A stretch of 64,000 bases of DNA from Ailurus styani (GCA_002007465.1 LNAC01000688.1:460584-524583), one strand, 5' to 3'; counted from the stretch's first letter, positions 11,935 through 25,969 are shown. Notes: generated by a model not told the origin, from the sequence alone. Program-made: numbers and translations.

Positions 11935-12752
11935 TGTCATCAAAAAGACAAGAGGTAAAAAATGTTAGTGAGGATGTGGAGAAAAGGGAACTTCTGTGCA
12001 CTGTTGGTGGCAATGTAACTGGATATAACCACAGTGGAAAAGAGTATGGATCCTCAAAATGTTAAAAATAGAACTTCCATATGGTCCAGCAATTTTGCTT
12101 CTGGTAATATATCCAAAATAAATGAAAATACTAACTCAAAAAAGATACAAGCACCCCCATGTTCATTGCAGTATTATTTACAATAGCCAAGACATGGAAA
12201 CAACTTAAGTGTCCAACAATGGATGAATGGATAAAGAAGATGTGGTATTTATATACAATGGAATATTATTTACCTAAATATTGAGGAAATCCTAACATTT
12301 GCAACAAAATAGATGGACCTTGAAAGCATCTTGCTAAATGAAATAAATCAGACCAACCCCCAAAAAACAAAAACAAAACAAATCTTACTGAGACCAGACT
12401 GTGGATGCCAGAGGCAGAGTATGGGAAGGAAGAAGCATATGGAAGAAAGAGGTCAAAAAGCACAAATTCCCAGTTGTAAGAGAAACAAGTACTAGGGATC
12501 TAATGTACAACATGCTGACTATAGCTAACACTGCTATACGCTGTACAATATAGAGAAAAGTTAAGAGAGTAAATACTAAGAGTTCTCATCACGAGATTCC
12601 CCCCCCTTTTTATTGTATCTATTTGAGAAGATGGATGTCAGTTGAACCTATTGTGGTTATTATTTTACAATACGTGTGAATCAAACCATCATACTGTATG
12701 CCTCAAACTTATACAGTGATATATGTCAATTTTTTTTCAATAAAACCAGCAA
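11935..12752 (+). mobile_element. L1 3' end (old, 5'-truncated)
   Basis: Plus-strand end of ORF2 plus 3' UTR. Landmarks in order: 'GTGAGGATGTGGAGAAAAGG', 'TATGGTCCAGCAATTTTGC', 'AACAATGGATGAATGGATAA', 'ACAATGGAATATTATTTACC' and a terminal 'CAATAAAACCAGC'. About 0.8 kb remains of a roughly 6-kb element, and the coding frame is broken. Confidence 0.85.
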
Positions 12753-13587
12753 AAAAGAAGAAATAGATATTACTTCCTCCTTTGGGGGCTGAGTTTGTAG
12801 TGTGATAAGCAGTATGGTGATGTTCATATAAACAGACTTTAGTGTATAATATGTGGGCTGATTTCATATTTTTTGGCAGCATGCTTTATTGTGGAATCTT
12901 CACAATTGTCTTTGAAATTGTCCTAAAGCAAGTCATTCACTGTCAAGTCAGTTTTCTCCCTTCAGGACAGATCTTAATTTTCAACTCTCACAGAGAGGGA
13001 AAAAAAAAAAAGAAACAAAGAAAAAGAAAGAAAAATAAAATTTTTAAATCACTAGATGAACAAACAAGGCCAAGTAAATCATACTCAGGGACTTTTCTTG
13101 TACATTTTAGCCACATGAAAGCAAGTGCTAGAGGCATCCAAGAGGGATAAAGAGAAACAGAGAAGGGTACAATGTGACAGGAGACATATTTGGAGTAAAA
13201 GACAGTCTCATGGGGTAACTAGTGAGCATTTGGTTGTGAGGCACAGTGGGTGACTTGTCAGCATATGAACTACATGGGTCAATCAAACCTTCTCCCTACC
13301 TGATGACCTTGTGTCCCTTATGAGTTGTCAGTATTGGTGGTTACCTCTGCAAGGAATGTGTTTATGCTGATCCACCTACTTCTATGTTGCTGAGGCCCCA
13401 CCCCTAAGTCTTCTCTCATTTGGCACATAGACTGGCTATGCTCTGTTTACCATACAGTCTTTCCCACTGGACAGTGTGAAAGGACAGGGAGTTACCCAGA
13501 CTTCTACCTTCCCAGAACACATCCCTAGCACCTAGCACAGTACTTGGCATATAGGAGATGCTCAGTCATGTTGATTAAACACATGTC
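12753..13587. other. No gene; A-rich tract and faint L2/MIR-like end
   Basis: An A/AAAG run lies at about 12998-13040. 'CACCTAGCACAGTACTTGGC' near 13528 resembles the minus-strand end of an L2 or MIR. The 102-codon open frame at 12842-13150 crosses the A-rich tract and has no domain. Confidence 0.45.
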
Positions 13588-13789
13588 AGGGTGCCTGGGT
13601 GGTCCAGTCAGTTGAGCATCCTGCTCTTGGTTCTGGCTCAGGTCATGATCTCAGGGTCCTGCGACTGAGCTCCATGTTGGGCTTGGGCTCAGGGCAGAGT
13701 CTGCTTGGGACTCTCTCTCCTCATTTTGCCCCTGCCCCAAATAAATAAATAAAATTTTAACAAACAAACAAACAAACAAACAAACAAAC
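13588..13789 (+). mobile_element. CAN-SINE with (CAAA)n tail
   Basis: Diverged plus-strand SINE ending AAATAAATAAATAAAATTTTAA and then seven or more CAAA units (about 13760-13789), so the poly-A tail has turned into a tetranucleotide repeat. I could not define a clean target-site duplication. Confidence 0.9.
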
Positions 13790-16700
13790 CCATCTCCATA
13801 AAGGCAACACCCCATCTTCTCTTTGCTGTTACATAAGCACAGGGCACATACTGCAAATGCACTCAACATTTGGTTTTGCCTGTTTAAATGCTTTTCAGCC
13901 TCAGCTTCTCTCTGGCCTTTGGAAAGCCAAACAGCCTGATGCCAATATTAGCACCTTTTCTGGCTGGTATCCCTAAGATTCTATGTGATCAATGACTATG
14001 TGATCCTGCAGGTGATATCATGATTATCATGCCAATGTAAGGATTAAAAACAAGTATGTAATTCTGATTTATTGTTAATATCTCAATATTCAATTTGAAA
14101 CAGAGGAAAGCACCAGAGACATAACTGTAAATGAAATTTTCTTATGTGACTTATATGGAAAAAGATTATCAGTCCCATGAATTATTTATTATTGCAAAAT
14201 AAAATAATTCAACCATTAATAATTATGGTAAGAGCTGTTAGATTTATGTACTAGAGTCATTATTAAGAACTTTTAAATCATTACAAATGGGGAGAAATAC
14301 TGACAGTTAAATACATTACATCTATTAAAACTGTTGAGAGTTTATGCTAACCAGGTAACTTTAGGAAGAAAATTTTGTTCTTTTTGAACCAAGGAATATT
14401 TCTGTAAAAATTTAAAAACAACATGGGATAGAAAAATAAGAAATAATCTTATACTTTAACATATGTGGAATTAAATAGTAAATTAGATTCATAACTTAAC
14501 CAAAACTGCCATTAGGAGTTATATTTCGATTATGATTGTTTGATTCTATGTAAACCAAGAATCAAATAATTAAAAGAAAACTGGTTGAGAATTTTTATCA
14601 TGAATAAAATATCTACTGTTTTACCTTAAAATTTCAGTATTTTATAAAGTTCCACATTCATTTATAACAACACATATGGTAAATCATGTTTATACAGTTG
14701 AGTCTAAATATTTAAATAAAAAGGTCAATGAAATAATAATTAAAGAATTGTCAACCACTTGCAACAAAGACAAATGACTTTTGAGTTTTCCTCGAGTTGT
14801 AAATCCCAGGGAACACATCTTCCTAGAAAATATGCTAGTAAACCAATGTTTTTGTTTAATGATAATATAATGTGCACAAAAAACAAAGGATTTATTCAAT
14901 GTACTACTTCTGTCTAATCAGATATTTGGGAGAAAAACAATGAAAAGCCTTTTTTCAAAAAACTCTGGAGCAAATTTAAGATTGTGCTTTGTGATCTACT
15001 TCCTTGGCAAAAGATTTCAGTATCTCAGGCAAGTAGCAACATTGTAACTATTTGAAAAAATGCTTTAGAATTTCTTTTAAACTGACACATAAATGTCCCA
15101 GGCAATGATATTAACAAGGAGAAGGTGTCTGAGTAATTTAAGAATTCCAAGGGTACAGTGTCTTTATCACATTTTTCATTGTGTATTTAACACCATTAAC
15201 ATTAAAGAAATACTGACCATAAGTAAATATATGCGTGTGTATATAGTCATGTTTATTGTTCTTCTTTAGTCAAAGACAAACTACATGATTTTTGACCTTC
15301 CACAGCATATGCAAAATAATTAATCATTATGAAATGGAAGCTATTACATTTTTAAAAGGCTGTTTAAACAAAAGAAGCCTTAATATTGTTCCGTGCAGAT
15401 AACAATAATGCAGGGCTTGCAGGGAAAGAAGTTTATTTGCTGCAACCTGCTGAATAAGTAATCAAATTGTTGTGCTTCAAGAGTGCAAGTATTTCTTACA
15501 CAAAATCTCTGTAAAGATGTACATTTAAATCATTCCACTTCAGAGAAGAGGCTGAAATTGGTGTCATGCAATAAAAGCTGAAATGCAGATGGAAATTCAG
15601 AAGCAGTATTTGTGTGCCAATTACATTGCTCTGGACTCATTTCTAGATATGAGAATTAAGGACAAATTTGTTTCAAGTTACTGTGAAGCAGCAATTGCAC
15701 ACACAGATATTAAAAATAAAAAAGATGAGAGAATAACAATCCTAACCCTGCTTCTGTAATATTCACACACCATTTTTTTCAAACAGTGCACAACACTTTT
15801 GGGTATGGAATGATTTCAGTGAAATCCATGACTATCACTGGCCAAATCTCCAAATCCAAGAGTTGAAAGTAAATTTGTCTTCACATGATTCAGTTATAGA
15901 GAAGAAGAATAGTTCATGACTTGTTGGGCAGCATCACCATCTTCAGTGTCCTATAGCAGTAGAACTGAACCACAAGGGTCAGATTCCCCATTGTCCTTAG
16001 TGGAAATGTGTTTAGTTTTGCACATGTGCCATGTGAACAGTGCAGAGCATCTAGCCACTAACACTGCTGAGAAAGGGTATCAAATTTTGATCACAGACAT
16101 TTGCAATTATAACAATAATGGAGTAACAATAACTTTATTGGGTAAAATTTAGGATTTGCCCTTGTATTCCAAAAGCTTTTTATCGGATAGTGATCTACAA
16201 CTTTAGCCTTGGTCTTGGATTTGGCTTAATACTGACTTTAACACTAAAATATTAGGCATTGGTCAAAATAAATATTCTTGTTTTTCCCTCTTTCTATTTC
16301 TCTATTTCTAAAAATTGCTTGATGTATGTGGAAGTAGAAGAAGGTAAGGCATGCTCATTTCAGTTCAACTCAGCAGTATTGTCTTTGACAATACTAGATT
16401 CTGTGATAGAAAATAAGGAACCTAATTAATGAAAGGAGCTTTAAGGGTGTCATCTGCTTTCCCTCTCCTTCCACCTAATTCCATTTGTACTTCTTGGCTT
16501 CTTTTTTTCCTAACTGACTCTCATAACCTTCATAGCTTTCTTATTTTCTTATTTTCAAATAAAAATATATTTGAAGACTTTTGAGCTATAAAGGTCAGCA
16601 TGCTGATTGGAAGAAATTTGGAAAAGAAAAAATTATAAATTTGAAAATGTTATTTTTCTATGTAGGGATAACCGTCTAATGACATGAGTGCTTAACTTCC

Positions 16701-16810
16701 TATTACCAAACATACAGGCCCATAGATTACATCATGAGTGTTTGTACAGTTTGGCTTTTTGTTTTCAGTTTGTATTAAATAATCAATATTATTCTGTGTC
16801 CTTAAGTATT
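13790..16810. other. Repeat-poor stretch without a visible gene
   Basis: About 3 kb with no SINE, L1 or microsatellite that I can see, unusual for this window. Open frames are short (up to 78 codons). Such islands can hold conserved non-coding elements, but nothing in the sequence alone proves it. Confidence 0.5.
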
Positions 16811-16826
16811 TCTCAAACTGTCTTTT

Positions 16827-17003
16827 TTTAAAGATTTTATTTGTTTATTTTAGAGAGAGAGCACATGTGAGAGGGGAGAGGTCAGACAGAGAAACAGATT
16901 TCCCGCTGAAAAGGGAACCCAATGTGGGACTCAATCCCGGGACTCCAGCATCATGACCTGAGCTGAAGGCAGTTCCTCAACCAACTGAGCCACCCAGGTT
17001 CCC
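16827..17003 (-). mobile_element. CAN-SINE, full length
   Basis: Minus-strand element with T-rich tail side and tRNA-like head side. Perfect 16-bp target-site duplication TCTCAAACTGTCTTTT at 16811-16826 and 17004-17019. Confidence 0.95.
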
Positions 17004-17019
17004 TCTCAAACTGTCTTTT

Positions 17020-17514
17020 AATATCTGTAACCTATTCAAGTATATACATATACCATAATTTAAAAATGATTATGTAGTTTTCGATATTTGGGTATTTTTT
17101 TTAACTTTTCTCAGCTAGGTAATGCTGTCAAGAACTTCTTTTTGCCAAAGACAAACAATTAAACTAGTAGTAACTCATATATATATTTCTAAATTTTCCA
17201 TGAGATTTAAAGATAAAAGTGTAATCAAAGGATGTGAACTTTTGAAATTATTCTTATGGCTATTCTCATTTTATTTTCCATTTTGTGCACCACCAAAAGT
17301 ATATCAGAATCCTCAGCTCATTACCTTCCAACATTAAAAAAATCATATTTCCTATTACTATTATTTCTCTTGTTTTCTTCTGTCTTTGTCTTATGGTTAA
17401 TAGAAAATAATTTAGACTTTGTAAATTTATCTCATGTTGTTCAGGTCCATAGCAGGCACTTGAACTTTTATTTAGTGATGAGATGTTTATCACATTTTGC
17501 ATTAGTCACAGTTT
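17020..17514. other. No gene seen
   Basis: AT-rich. Overlapping short open frames on both strands (17122-17516) have low-complexity hydrophobic composition and no domain. Confidence 0.5.
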
Positions 17515-17885
17515 AAGAGAGAAAGAATTAAGGAATTGGCCATGTGATTGTGGACACTTGTAAAGTCTGCAAGGTAGGCAGGCAAGCTGAAGACCCAGGG
17601 AAGAACTGATGATGTTCCAGCTTATGTCTGAAAGCAGTCTGGAGGCAGAATTTCCTCTTCCTTAAGTGACCTCTGTCTTGTTCTCTTAATACCTTCCCCT
17701 GATTAGATGATTCCCACCCACATTACGGAAAGTAAGCTGCATTCATCGAAGACTCAAAGATTTAACTGTTAATTCCATTTAAAACATACAGCTTCATAGC
17801 AACATGCAAACTGGTATTTGACCAAGTATCTGGGTACCATGACCTAGTCAAGTTGCCACATAAAATTAAGCATCATAAATGTTCC
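17515..17885 (+). mobile_element. Ancient interspersed repeat, family A copy 1
   Basis: Shares its word order with 54310-54785: 'GGCAAGCTGAAGACCCAGG', 'CCCACCCACATTACGGAAAG', 'TTTGACCAAGTATCTGGG', 'GTCAAGTTGCCACATAAAAT' against the equivalents there. The two are clearly one dispersed family, which I do not name with confidence. Confidence 0.6.
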
Positions 17886-20879
17886 AAAAAATCAAACTCA
17901 GCAAGAAAATTGAAACAAACAAACAAACAAAAACACAATGCTACAATTAATTTAATCTAGTTACTAAGAAAACCATCTCTGGTATTTCTTTGAGAGAAGA
18001 ATTTGCAAATTTAGCTATGGGGATATGACAAATACCAGCGACCACCTAATGAAGGTGCTCTATCCCAGAAGGGCCCTTATAAACACACATCATCTTAAAC
18101 CATAATGCAGCCAAACTACATCCTAATGAAAATGCCATAAAACACTTGACCTCTTCCTTCTGAAATACTTTGGGACAGAAATTTTAACTTATCAACTCCT
18201 TATCCTCAGTATAAGGGAGGATTCTCAAATCTACCTCTCAGAATTCTCTTGACCATTATATCACAGAAGGGCTCTACCATAATACCTGCCACAGAGTCAG
18301 CATTGAACAAATTGTATGTCCTTCCCTCTCCATGTCACCATTCTTAAAACATTTGTCTGTTAACATTGAGTCAGAATCAAGCAATATGATTATTGCCTAA
18401 AAATTGGCCCAGGTAGGTATCCTTCTGACTTTTCTACAATGTGCTTGAGCCAAATGATTGGAGGAATATATTCCCAATAAATGGTAATAGTCAAAAGGTT
18501 AGGGATGTCTTTATCACCCTTTTCAACATGTAACAGACAGGGACTAATTGGGGATTTTAACTAGATTTTTCTAATATGATAAATCATTATTATTATTATT
18601 ACTATTATTATTTTGGAATATAGCTAATGCTTGGCTACTACTTAAGCTGACTTTACATATTTTCCAATGATATGTGAATTATATATAATTCATATATATT
18701 ATATATGAATATAATATGTATGGATATATAATTATAATATATAATTAAATAAATATATAAAATATATGTATATAGAATTCATATATATGTATATATATAC
18801 CTATATACAACTAATAAATATGCATAATACATATTTTCACTATCCCATAGCCAGGTGGAATCACATGGTGTTTAAGTCTGTCTTCAAATCAAAACTTCAT
18901 TATAGATACACTGTTCTCATCCCCCATTACAGGAGGAAGTACATTATCAGAGGACCAACTCACAGTTTAGCAAGTGCAGTGTGAGCCAAGTAAATAGCAA
19001 TTATTGACAGGGAAGAATTTTCGTTGGAAAGAGAATTCAATATTTGACCTGAAGAACCAAAAACACACTTCATTTATCTCTTCTAGATTCACTGAAACAT
19101 TTCACTGTTTGTGTCATGAAGCAGCTTATATTAGCTACTGATTAACAGAGAATATTGAGGCTATTCTGATATTGTCTGAATACACTTATTTTAGAATATA
19201 TGTGTTTTTTTTTTTTTAAATCACTTGCCTTTAGGTTAGTAAAGGGTAAGAAAAGCTCATGTGTCCTTTTGGAGTTTAGAGCTCAGATTACTAATCTATC
19301 AAATAGGGATTCTAATATCCTTTTCCCGAAGCTTAACCAAGAGAAGTAGTCATGGGGTTTGAGGTTTTCATGCTGATACATTACTCTAAAAAGGAAAAAT
19401 CAAATTAGGTTTGACTCTGGCTAGTGGAATGCATGCTTTTGTATAGAAACCAAGGAAGTTTAAAGATTTTGGAAGTGGTATCTACCAGAAATTTGTAACA
19501 TGTAGTACAAGAAAGTTCAAGGAAAAAAAGTAGCAGGCAAGCAAGAAGAGTGTCAGGATCTCAGCCAGGTTAGGAAGAAACACAGACGAGACCCCATAAA
19601 GGAAAGCTAACTTGCTGAATTCAGAACCAGGTGGCAAAGAAGCAGATAAGCAGATGGCGCTATTGGCTGGAGAACAAAGGAGGTATGAAGTGATCTAAAG
19701 ATCTAGAAAATATGTGTGAATTACAAGAATGTGTTTGTTCCATGCCTGGCCCTGTGCCTTATTTTGAGTGCTTGTTTTGCGTTGTAGGTATCTTAAGATC
19801 CTCGCATACTTTCCTGATGGTCAGCCATTTTTCCGCACAGTCATTGCTATGGAAAATAGTCCTGAGGCCTGTGAGTTTGTATCATCTGAAGGTGAATGCC
19901 CAGAGCTTCTTCCTTCTCCCATTACTTCTTCACCCAGAGGCCCACAGTACAAAGATAGAATGTAGTTTCCCAGTTGCTGTTTGAAAAGCTATGTGACACC
20001 ACCTGGAAATGTGGGTATGCGTGTCGGTAAGGAGTGTCAAAGGAGACAAAAGGAAGTCAATGGATAAATTGCCTTTTCAATGTTCCCTCCACTGGGTGGG
20101 CCTTAAACTTAATTTTCCATGCACCTGTTAGAAGGCATGCTGTGTCTCCTGATGAACTAATGACTAGCTTTATAACATACCATCTGGCATTTGTTTTTTC
20201 TGTCTTATTATGCCCCACTTACATTTCCCTCATTCTTGCTGGTCTAGGGCTGCCCTTTATAATAATGCTTTAGCACATAAGTTTTGTTTTGAGCTGTGTT
20301 TTCTGGAGAACTTGAGCTAACACAATAGTTCTACAAATTGTGCTAGAAAGCAGACACTAAGGATGAGGTTTTGGACTTGCATTGCCTACTCATCTGAGAC
20401 TGGTAAGATCCCATTCTTGGTGGGCACCAGAGTAATTATTATCCTAGCATGTAGTAGCCTCAGAATTACTAAAATTTTCACCTATGGTTAATTGAGATGA
20501 GAGGCAAGTGAAGGACAGGTAATTGGGAGAACAAATAACCGTGATGTTTAATCAGCATGACATAAATATACATTTAACTACCTCCTTTTGATAGCACTGG
20601 AGCCTTGCAGAAGGAAATTGATGGGCTTAGGGAAATTACTTGCCAATTTAAGGCACACTCTGAAAGTCAGAGCTCCTTGATGGTAGTCTTAAAAGAGGCC
20701 CTATCTTCAGCTTCGGGAAATGTTAAAGTTAAAAATCAAGCCCAGATTCTTATTTTGATGGTAGCAGGAATCTAAAGGAGACAAAAATATGCATCCTTAT
20801 CTCATGTATCAAAGACAGAGCCTGGGAGAAATGAGTGAGATCCTTATAGCAGGAATAGGGACATTTTAGTGAATGAGTC
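17886..20879. other. No gene; AT-rich palindromic block
   Basis: Contains an ATT run (about 18585-18613) and a TA-rich block (18660-18830). About 20030-20330 ends in 'GAGCTAACACA' and resembles the repeat ending near 6720. Other sequence is unassigned; open frames up to 90 codons lack recognisable domains. Confidence 0.45.
18660..18830. repeat. TA-rich low-complexity block with palindrome
   Basis: Nearly pure A/T with ATATAT runs. A perfect 18-bp palindrome, TGAATTATATATAATTCA, lies at 18675-18692. Such DNA melts easily and may form a cruciform, but nothing shows a function. Confidence 0.8.
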
Positions 20880-23661
20880 CAGTTTTATTGAGGTATAACT
20901 TAAATATAAAGCACTACACATTTTATAGTGCAGAATTTCATTAATGTTGACATATGCATAAGCTTATGAAATCATCACTAAAGTCAAGAAAATAAACAGA
21001 TATATCACCTTCAAAATTCTCCTTATTTTGTGATTTTCCCTTCCTGCCCCTTTGCTGTGCAATCACAGATTTGCTTTCTGTCACTAGAAAGAAGATTGTG
21101 TCTTCTAAAATTTTATAAAAGTGAAATGAAATATTATGAACTTGTTTTTTTACATGTGTCTTTTACTCAGTGTAACTAGATTGGGATTCATCCAAATTTT
21201 TATGTGTATCAATAATTCATTCCATTTTATTGCTGAGTAGTAATCAATTGTACAGATATGCCACAACTTATTTATACATTCACTTCTTGATTGATGCTGG
21301 AGTTGTTTCCAATTTGGGGCTATTATAAACAAAGTGTTATGAAAACTTATATACAAGGCATTGGATGGGCACATGCATGTATTTTTCTTGAATAGATGCC
21401 GAGGAATAGAAAGACCAGGTCATATAGTAGGAATATGTTTAACTGGCTATCTCATTTTGCAAGTAGTTGAGGCAAACATAATTTTTTTTCACTAGCAGTA
21501 TATAGGAATTTTAATTGCTTTACACTGTTGCTTAAACTTGGTATACCTAATTTTTAATGTTAGATAATCTATTGGAGTATAATGGAATAGCACTGTTATA
21601 ATTTGCATTTCTTTAATGATAATGATGTTGAATATTTCTTATGTGGTTATTTGATATAAGCATATCTTTTTTGGTGAAAAATCTTTTCAAATCTTTTGTC
21701 CTGTTTTTTGGCTTGTTTTCTTACTACTGAGTTTTAAAATTTCCTTATATATTTTGGATACAAGTCATTTATTTGATATGTGACATGCAAATATTTTCAC
21801 CTAGTCTGTCACTTGTCTTTGTTTCGCTTAACAGTGTATTTTCAAGAGAAAAAAAATATTTTTGTAAAGCCAAATTTTTATTTTTTTTCTTTTATAGGCA
21901 GTGATTCTGGTGTTGCAACTAAAAAAATTATTGCCTAAGTCAAGACTATAAACATTTACTCTTATATTTTCTTCTAGTATTATAGTTTAAGGTTTTTATT
22001 TAGGACTATGATCCATTTTGAGTTAATTTGCTGTATGGTCAAAATTAAGAATCAGTTTTTCCTCTTGTATTTTAAGGATCAATATTTTTTCTTGTTTTTA
22101 AAAGACTGATATTTTTAATGGAATAGTAAATTATTTCAACTCTGTGTAAAAGACCATTAGGTAATAGAATGGCATTTTCCCTTTAACAAAAGTAAATTGA
22201 TTTTATAAATGTATTTCTTCACTTTCCTCCTATCCCAATGACCTAGTCAAATAGCTTGTTGCCAATATAACACTGTCTTGATTAATAAAGCTTTATAATA
22301 AGTGTTGAAGTTAATGCAATCCTTCCAGTTTTGCTCTTTTTTATTAATATGTGTGTGTGTGTGAGTGTGTGTGTGTGTGTGTATTGGCCCTTTACATTTC
22401 TGTAAGGATCAACTTCTCAATTTTTATAACAAAATCCTGCCAAGACACTGATATCATGCTAAATATACAAATTCATTTGGGGAGTTTTGACATCTTAAAA
22501 ATATTCTTTCATCCATGAAAAGTCTATCTCTCTTTTTACTTATGTCTTTTTAAATTTATCTCACCATGTGTTTTAGTTTTCATTGTACATGTCTTTTTTT
22601 TCAGTGATTCAAGATTCACTGTACATGTCTTAAACATCTTTTATCATATTTATCCCTATTATTTCATAGTTTTGATAGTGTAAACAGTTTTTTTTTACTT
22701 TAAATTTCTGATTGATTGTTGTGATTTGTAAAACTCCATTTGCTTTCTGTTTGTTTAATGTTCTACGATCCGCTACACAAACTAAAATTCAGTTACTTTT
22801 TCTAGTAGGACTTTTCTTTTTTTAATTCCATAGGATTTTCCTCATAAACGATCATGTTATTTATGAGCTAGGACAGTCATATCTTTTTTGCTTGAAAGCC
22901 TTTCATCTGTTTTCTTTCTTTGTTATTATTGTTGTCTTACTATAATGGCTAGAAAGTTCAGCACTAGGTTAAGTTAAAGTAGTGAGAGGAGACATTTGTG
23001 CCTTCATTATATAAGTCTAATGTTAGCCTACAGGTTTTTCATTAAAGTCCTTTTTCTAGTTGAAGAAATTTTCTTCTTTTTGTAGTTTGTTGAAATATAT
23101 TTATCAGGAATGGATTCTGAATTTTGACAAATGATATTACTGCATATGTTGAGATAAGCTTTGTTACTGTTGTGAATTATAGTGATAGATTTTTGAATGT
23201 TAAGTCAGTCCTGCGGCTCCAAGATAACCCTCAGTTGGTGATGGTGTATTACTTTTTTACAAATAGTTGTATTCCACTGTATACATTTTGTTAAGAATTT
23301 TTGAATTTGTGCTCTTGAGTGCTTTGAACTTGAGACTGACATGTAGTTTGATTTTGTATCAGAATTTTGCTGACCTAATAGAAACAATTGAGAAGTCTTC
23401 AATCCTTTTTATTTTTTTGAAAGATTTTTATTGATTAGAAATATTTATGCCTTTAAGGTTTAGTAGAATTTTGTAGTGAACCCATTTAGGCTTGGAGTTT
23501 TCTTTGTTGAAAAGTTCAACCTTCAAAACTCAGTTTCTTTACCTGATTTGGGACAAATCAAGTTATTCCTTATTCCTTGTGAGTTTTGCTAGTTAATGTC
23601 TTTCAAATAATTTGTTAATTTTATGTAAGTTTTGACTTTATTGGCATGAAAATGTTCAAAA
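20880..23661 (-). mobile_element. Old L1, 3' portion (host of nested L1)
   Basis: Minus-strand L1. From left: the 3' UTR ('TTATTGAGGTATAACTTAAA'), the ORF2 C-terminus ('TTGCTGAGTAGTAATCAATTG', 'CACTTGTCTTTGTTTCGC'), and then the reverse transcriptase region (about 22700-23000). The element breaks at about 23655 and resumes at 26453, where the same L1 continues with the complement of upstream ORF2. All frames are destroyed. A (GT)n microsatellite lies at 22350-22382. Confidence 0.82.
22350..22382. repeat. (GT)n microsatellite
   Basis: About 33 bp of GT repeats with one A interruption, inside the old minus-strand L1. Confidence 0.9.
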
Positions 23662-25263
23662 CTCTCAACTAAGTAGTTGTATAAGAAATGTGCCTCAACA
23701 TAATAAAAGCCATGTATGACAAACACACAGATGACATGATATGCTTTGGTGAAAACTGAAAGCTTTTCTTCTAAGATCAGGAACAAGACAAGGATGGCCA
23801 TTCCATCACTTTACAACTCAACAGTGTTGGAAGTGCTGGGGAAAAAAAAGTAAAAAATGTCCAAATTGGAAAAAAAAATCATTATTTCCAGATGGCATGG
23901 TATTATATATAGAAACCCTAAATACTCCAATTAAATACTGTTACAACTAATAAATGCACTCATTAAAGTTATAGAATACAAATCTTAATAGAAAAATTTG
24001 TTGCATTTCTATATGTTAGTAATGAATTATCAGAAAGAAATTTTAAGAAAATAATTTCACTTAGAATTGCATAAAAAATACTTAGAAATAAATTTGGACA
24101 AAGAAGTAAAGACCTGTACACTGAAAACTATGACATTGATGACAGAAATTAAAGAAGACACAAATAAATGGAAAAAATATATCTAGTGCTCAAGGATTGG
24201 AAGAACTAACATTGTTAAAATGTCCACACTACCAAAAGTAATCTACAGAGTCAGCAAAATCCCTATCAAAATTCCTAAGTCATTTTTCACAGAAATAGAA
24301 CAAAACAACTCTAAAATTCCTATGAAAACAAAAAAGACCCCCAAGCAGAGCAAACTTGAGAAAGAACAAAGCTGGAGACATCACTCTTCTTGGCTTCAAA
24401 CTATGTATAAAGCCACATTAATCAAAACAATATGGTACTGGCATAGAAACAGACACATTGATTGATAGAACAGAATATAGAGTCCAGAACTAAACCCACG
24501 CATTTCCAGTCAATTTATGACATAGGTACCAAGAATATACAGTAGAAAAAGGACAGTCTCTTCAATAAATTGTGCTAAGAAAGCTGGACAGCCACATACA
24601 AGGAATGAAACTAGACCTCTATCCTACATCATATAAAAATTAACTGAAAATGAATTAAAGCCTTGAACTTAGGACCTGAAACCATAAACTTCCTACAAGA
24701 AAATGTAAGCAGTAAGGTACTGATATTGGTCTTGGCAATGAGTTTTTGGATGCAATACCCAAAGGAAAGGCAACAAAAGCAAAAATAAACAAGTAGGACT
24801 ACAGCAAACCAAGAAGCAAGGGAAACCATCAACAAAATAAAAAGGCAGTATACTGAATAGAAGTAAATATTTGCAAACCATATATCTAATAAGGGGTTAA
24901 CATCCAAAATATATAATGAACTCATACAACTCAGTGCAACTCAATACATACAACTCAAACAATGCAATTTAAAAATAGACAGAGGATCTGAATAGACATT
25001 TTTTTTCCAAAACAAGACATACAGATGGCTAAAAGGTAATGAAAAAGTGCTGACCACCACTGATTATCAGGGAAATGCAAATCAAAACCACAATAAGATA
25101 TCACCTCACATCTGTAAGAACAGCTATTATCAAACAAAGAAGAAATAGCAAGTGTTGGTGAGCATGTGGAGAAAAGAGAAATGTTATGTGCCATTGTTGG
25201 AATGTAAATTGGTGCAGCCACTAAGGAAAACAGTATGGAGATTCTTCAAGAAATTAAAAATAG

Positions 25264-25463
25264 GGACACCTGGGTGGCTCAGTTTGTAAGTGTCCATCTC
25301 TTGATTTTGGCTCAGGTGATGATCTCAGGGTTATGAGACTGAGCCCTGTGTTGAACTCTACTCTGGGCAAGAAGCCTGCTTAAGATTTTCTCTCCCTCCT
25401 CCTCCTCCCCTCTCTTTCTCTCTCACTCTCTCAAAATAAAATAAAATAATAAGCTATAAAGCA
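25264..25463 (+). mobile_element. CAN-SINE inside L1 3' region
   Basis: Diverged plus-strand SINE with head, CTCC-rich pyrimidine tract and AAAATAAAATAAAATAAT tail. Perfect 16-bp target-site duplication AAGAAATTAAAAATAG at 25248-25263 and 25464-25479. The L1 sequence reads continuously across the site once the SINE is removed. Confidence 0.95.
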
Positions 25464-25652
25464 AAGAAATTAAAAATAGAATTGTCATACGATCCAGCAA
25501 TTCCTCTTCTGTATATTTAGCCAAAGGAAATGAAAGCACTCACTCAAAAAAATCTATCCAACCCCAATTATGACTGCAGTATTATTTATAGCAGTAAAAA
25601 CATGAAAAGAACCTAAGCATCCATCAATGGATGAATGGATAAATATGTGAGA

Positions 25653-25678
25653 TACACACACACACACACACACACACA
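25653..25678. repeat. (AC)n microsatellite
   Basis: About 12 AC units in the L1 3' region. Confidence 0.9.
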
Positions 25679-25839
25679 GAGCAGAATATTATTCATCCAG
25701 AAAAAAGAAGAAAATCTTGCCATTTGTGGCAAAGTGGATGACCTCGAGGGCATCATGTTAACTGAAATAACTCAGACCGAAAGAGATAGGCACTACATGA
25801 TCTCATTTATATGTGGAATCTTTCAAAAAAATAAATGTG

Positions 25840-25969
25840 AGGGTGCGTGGGTGACTCAGTTAAGCGTCCAAATTTTGATCTCAGCTTACGTCTTGATCTC
25901 AGGGTTGTGAGTTTGAGACCCAAAGTTGGATTCCACAGTGGACGTGTAACCTACTTTAAAAAAAAAAGA
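25840..25969 (+). mobile_element. CAN-SINE, short old form
   Basis: Diverged head ('GGGTGCGTGGGTGACTCAG') followed by a B-box-like region and an A-run, lacking the long pyrimidine tract. It interrupts the same L1 3' region as the SINE at 25264. Confidence 0.85.
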
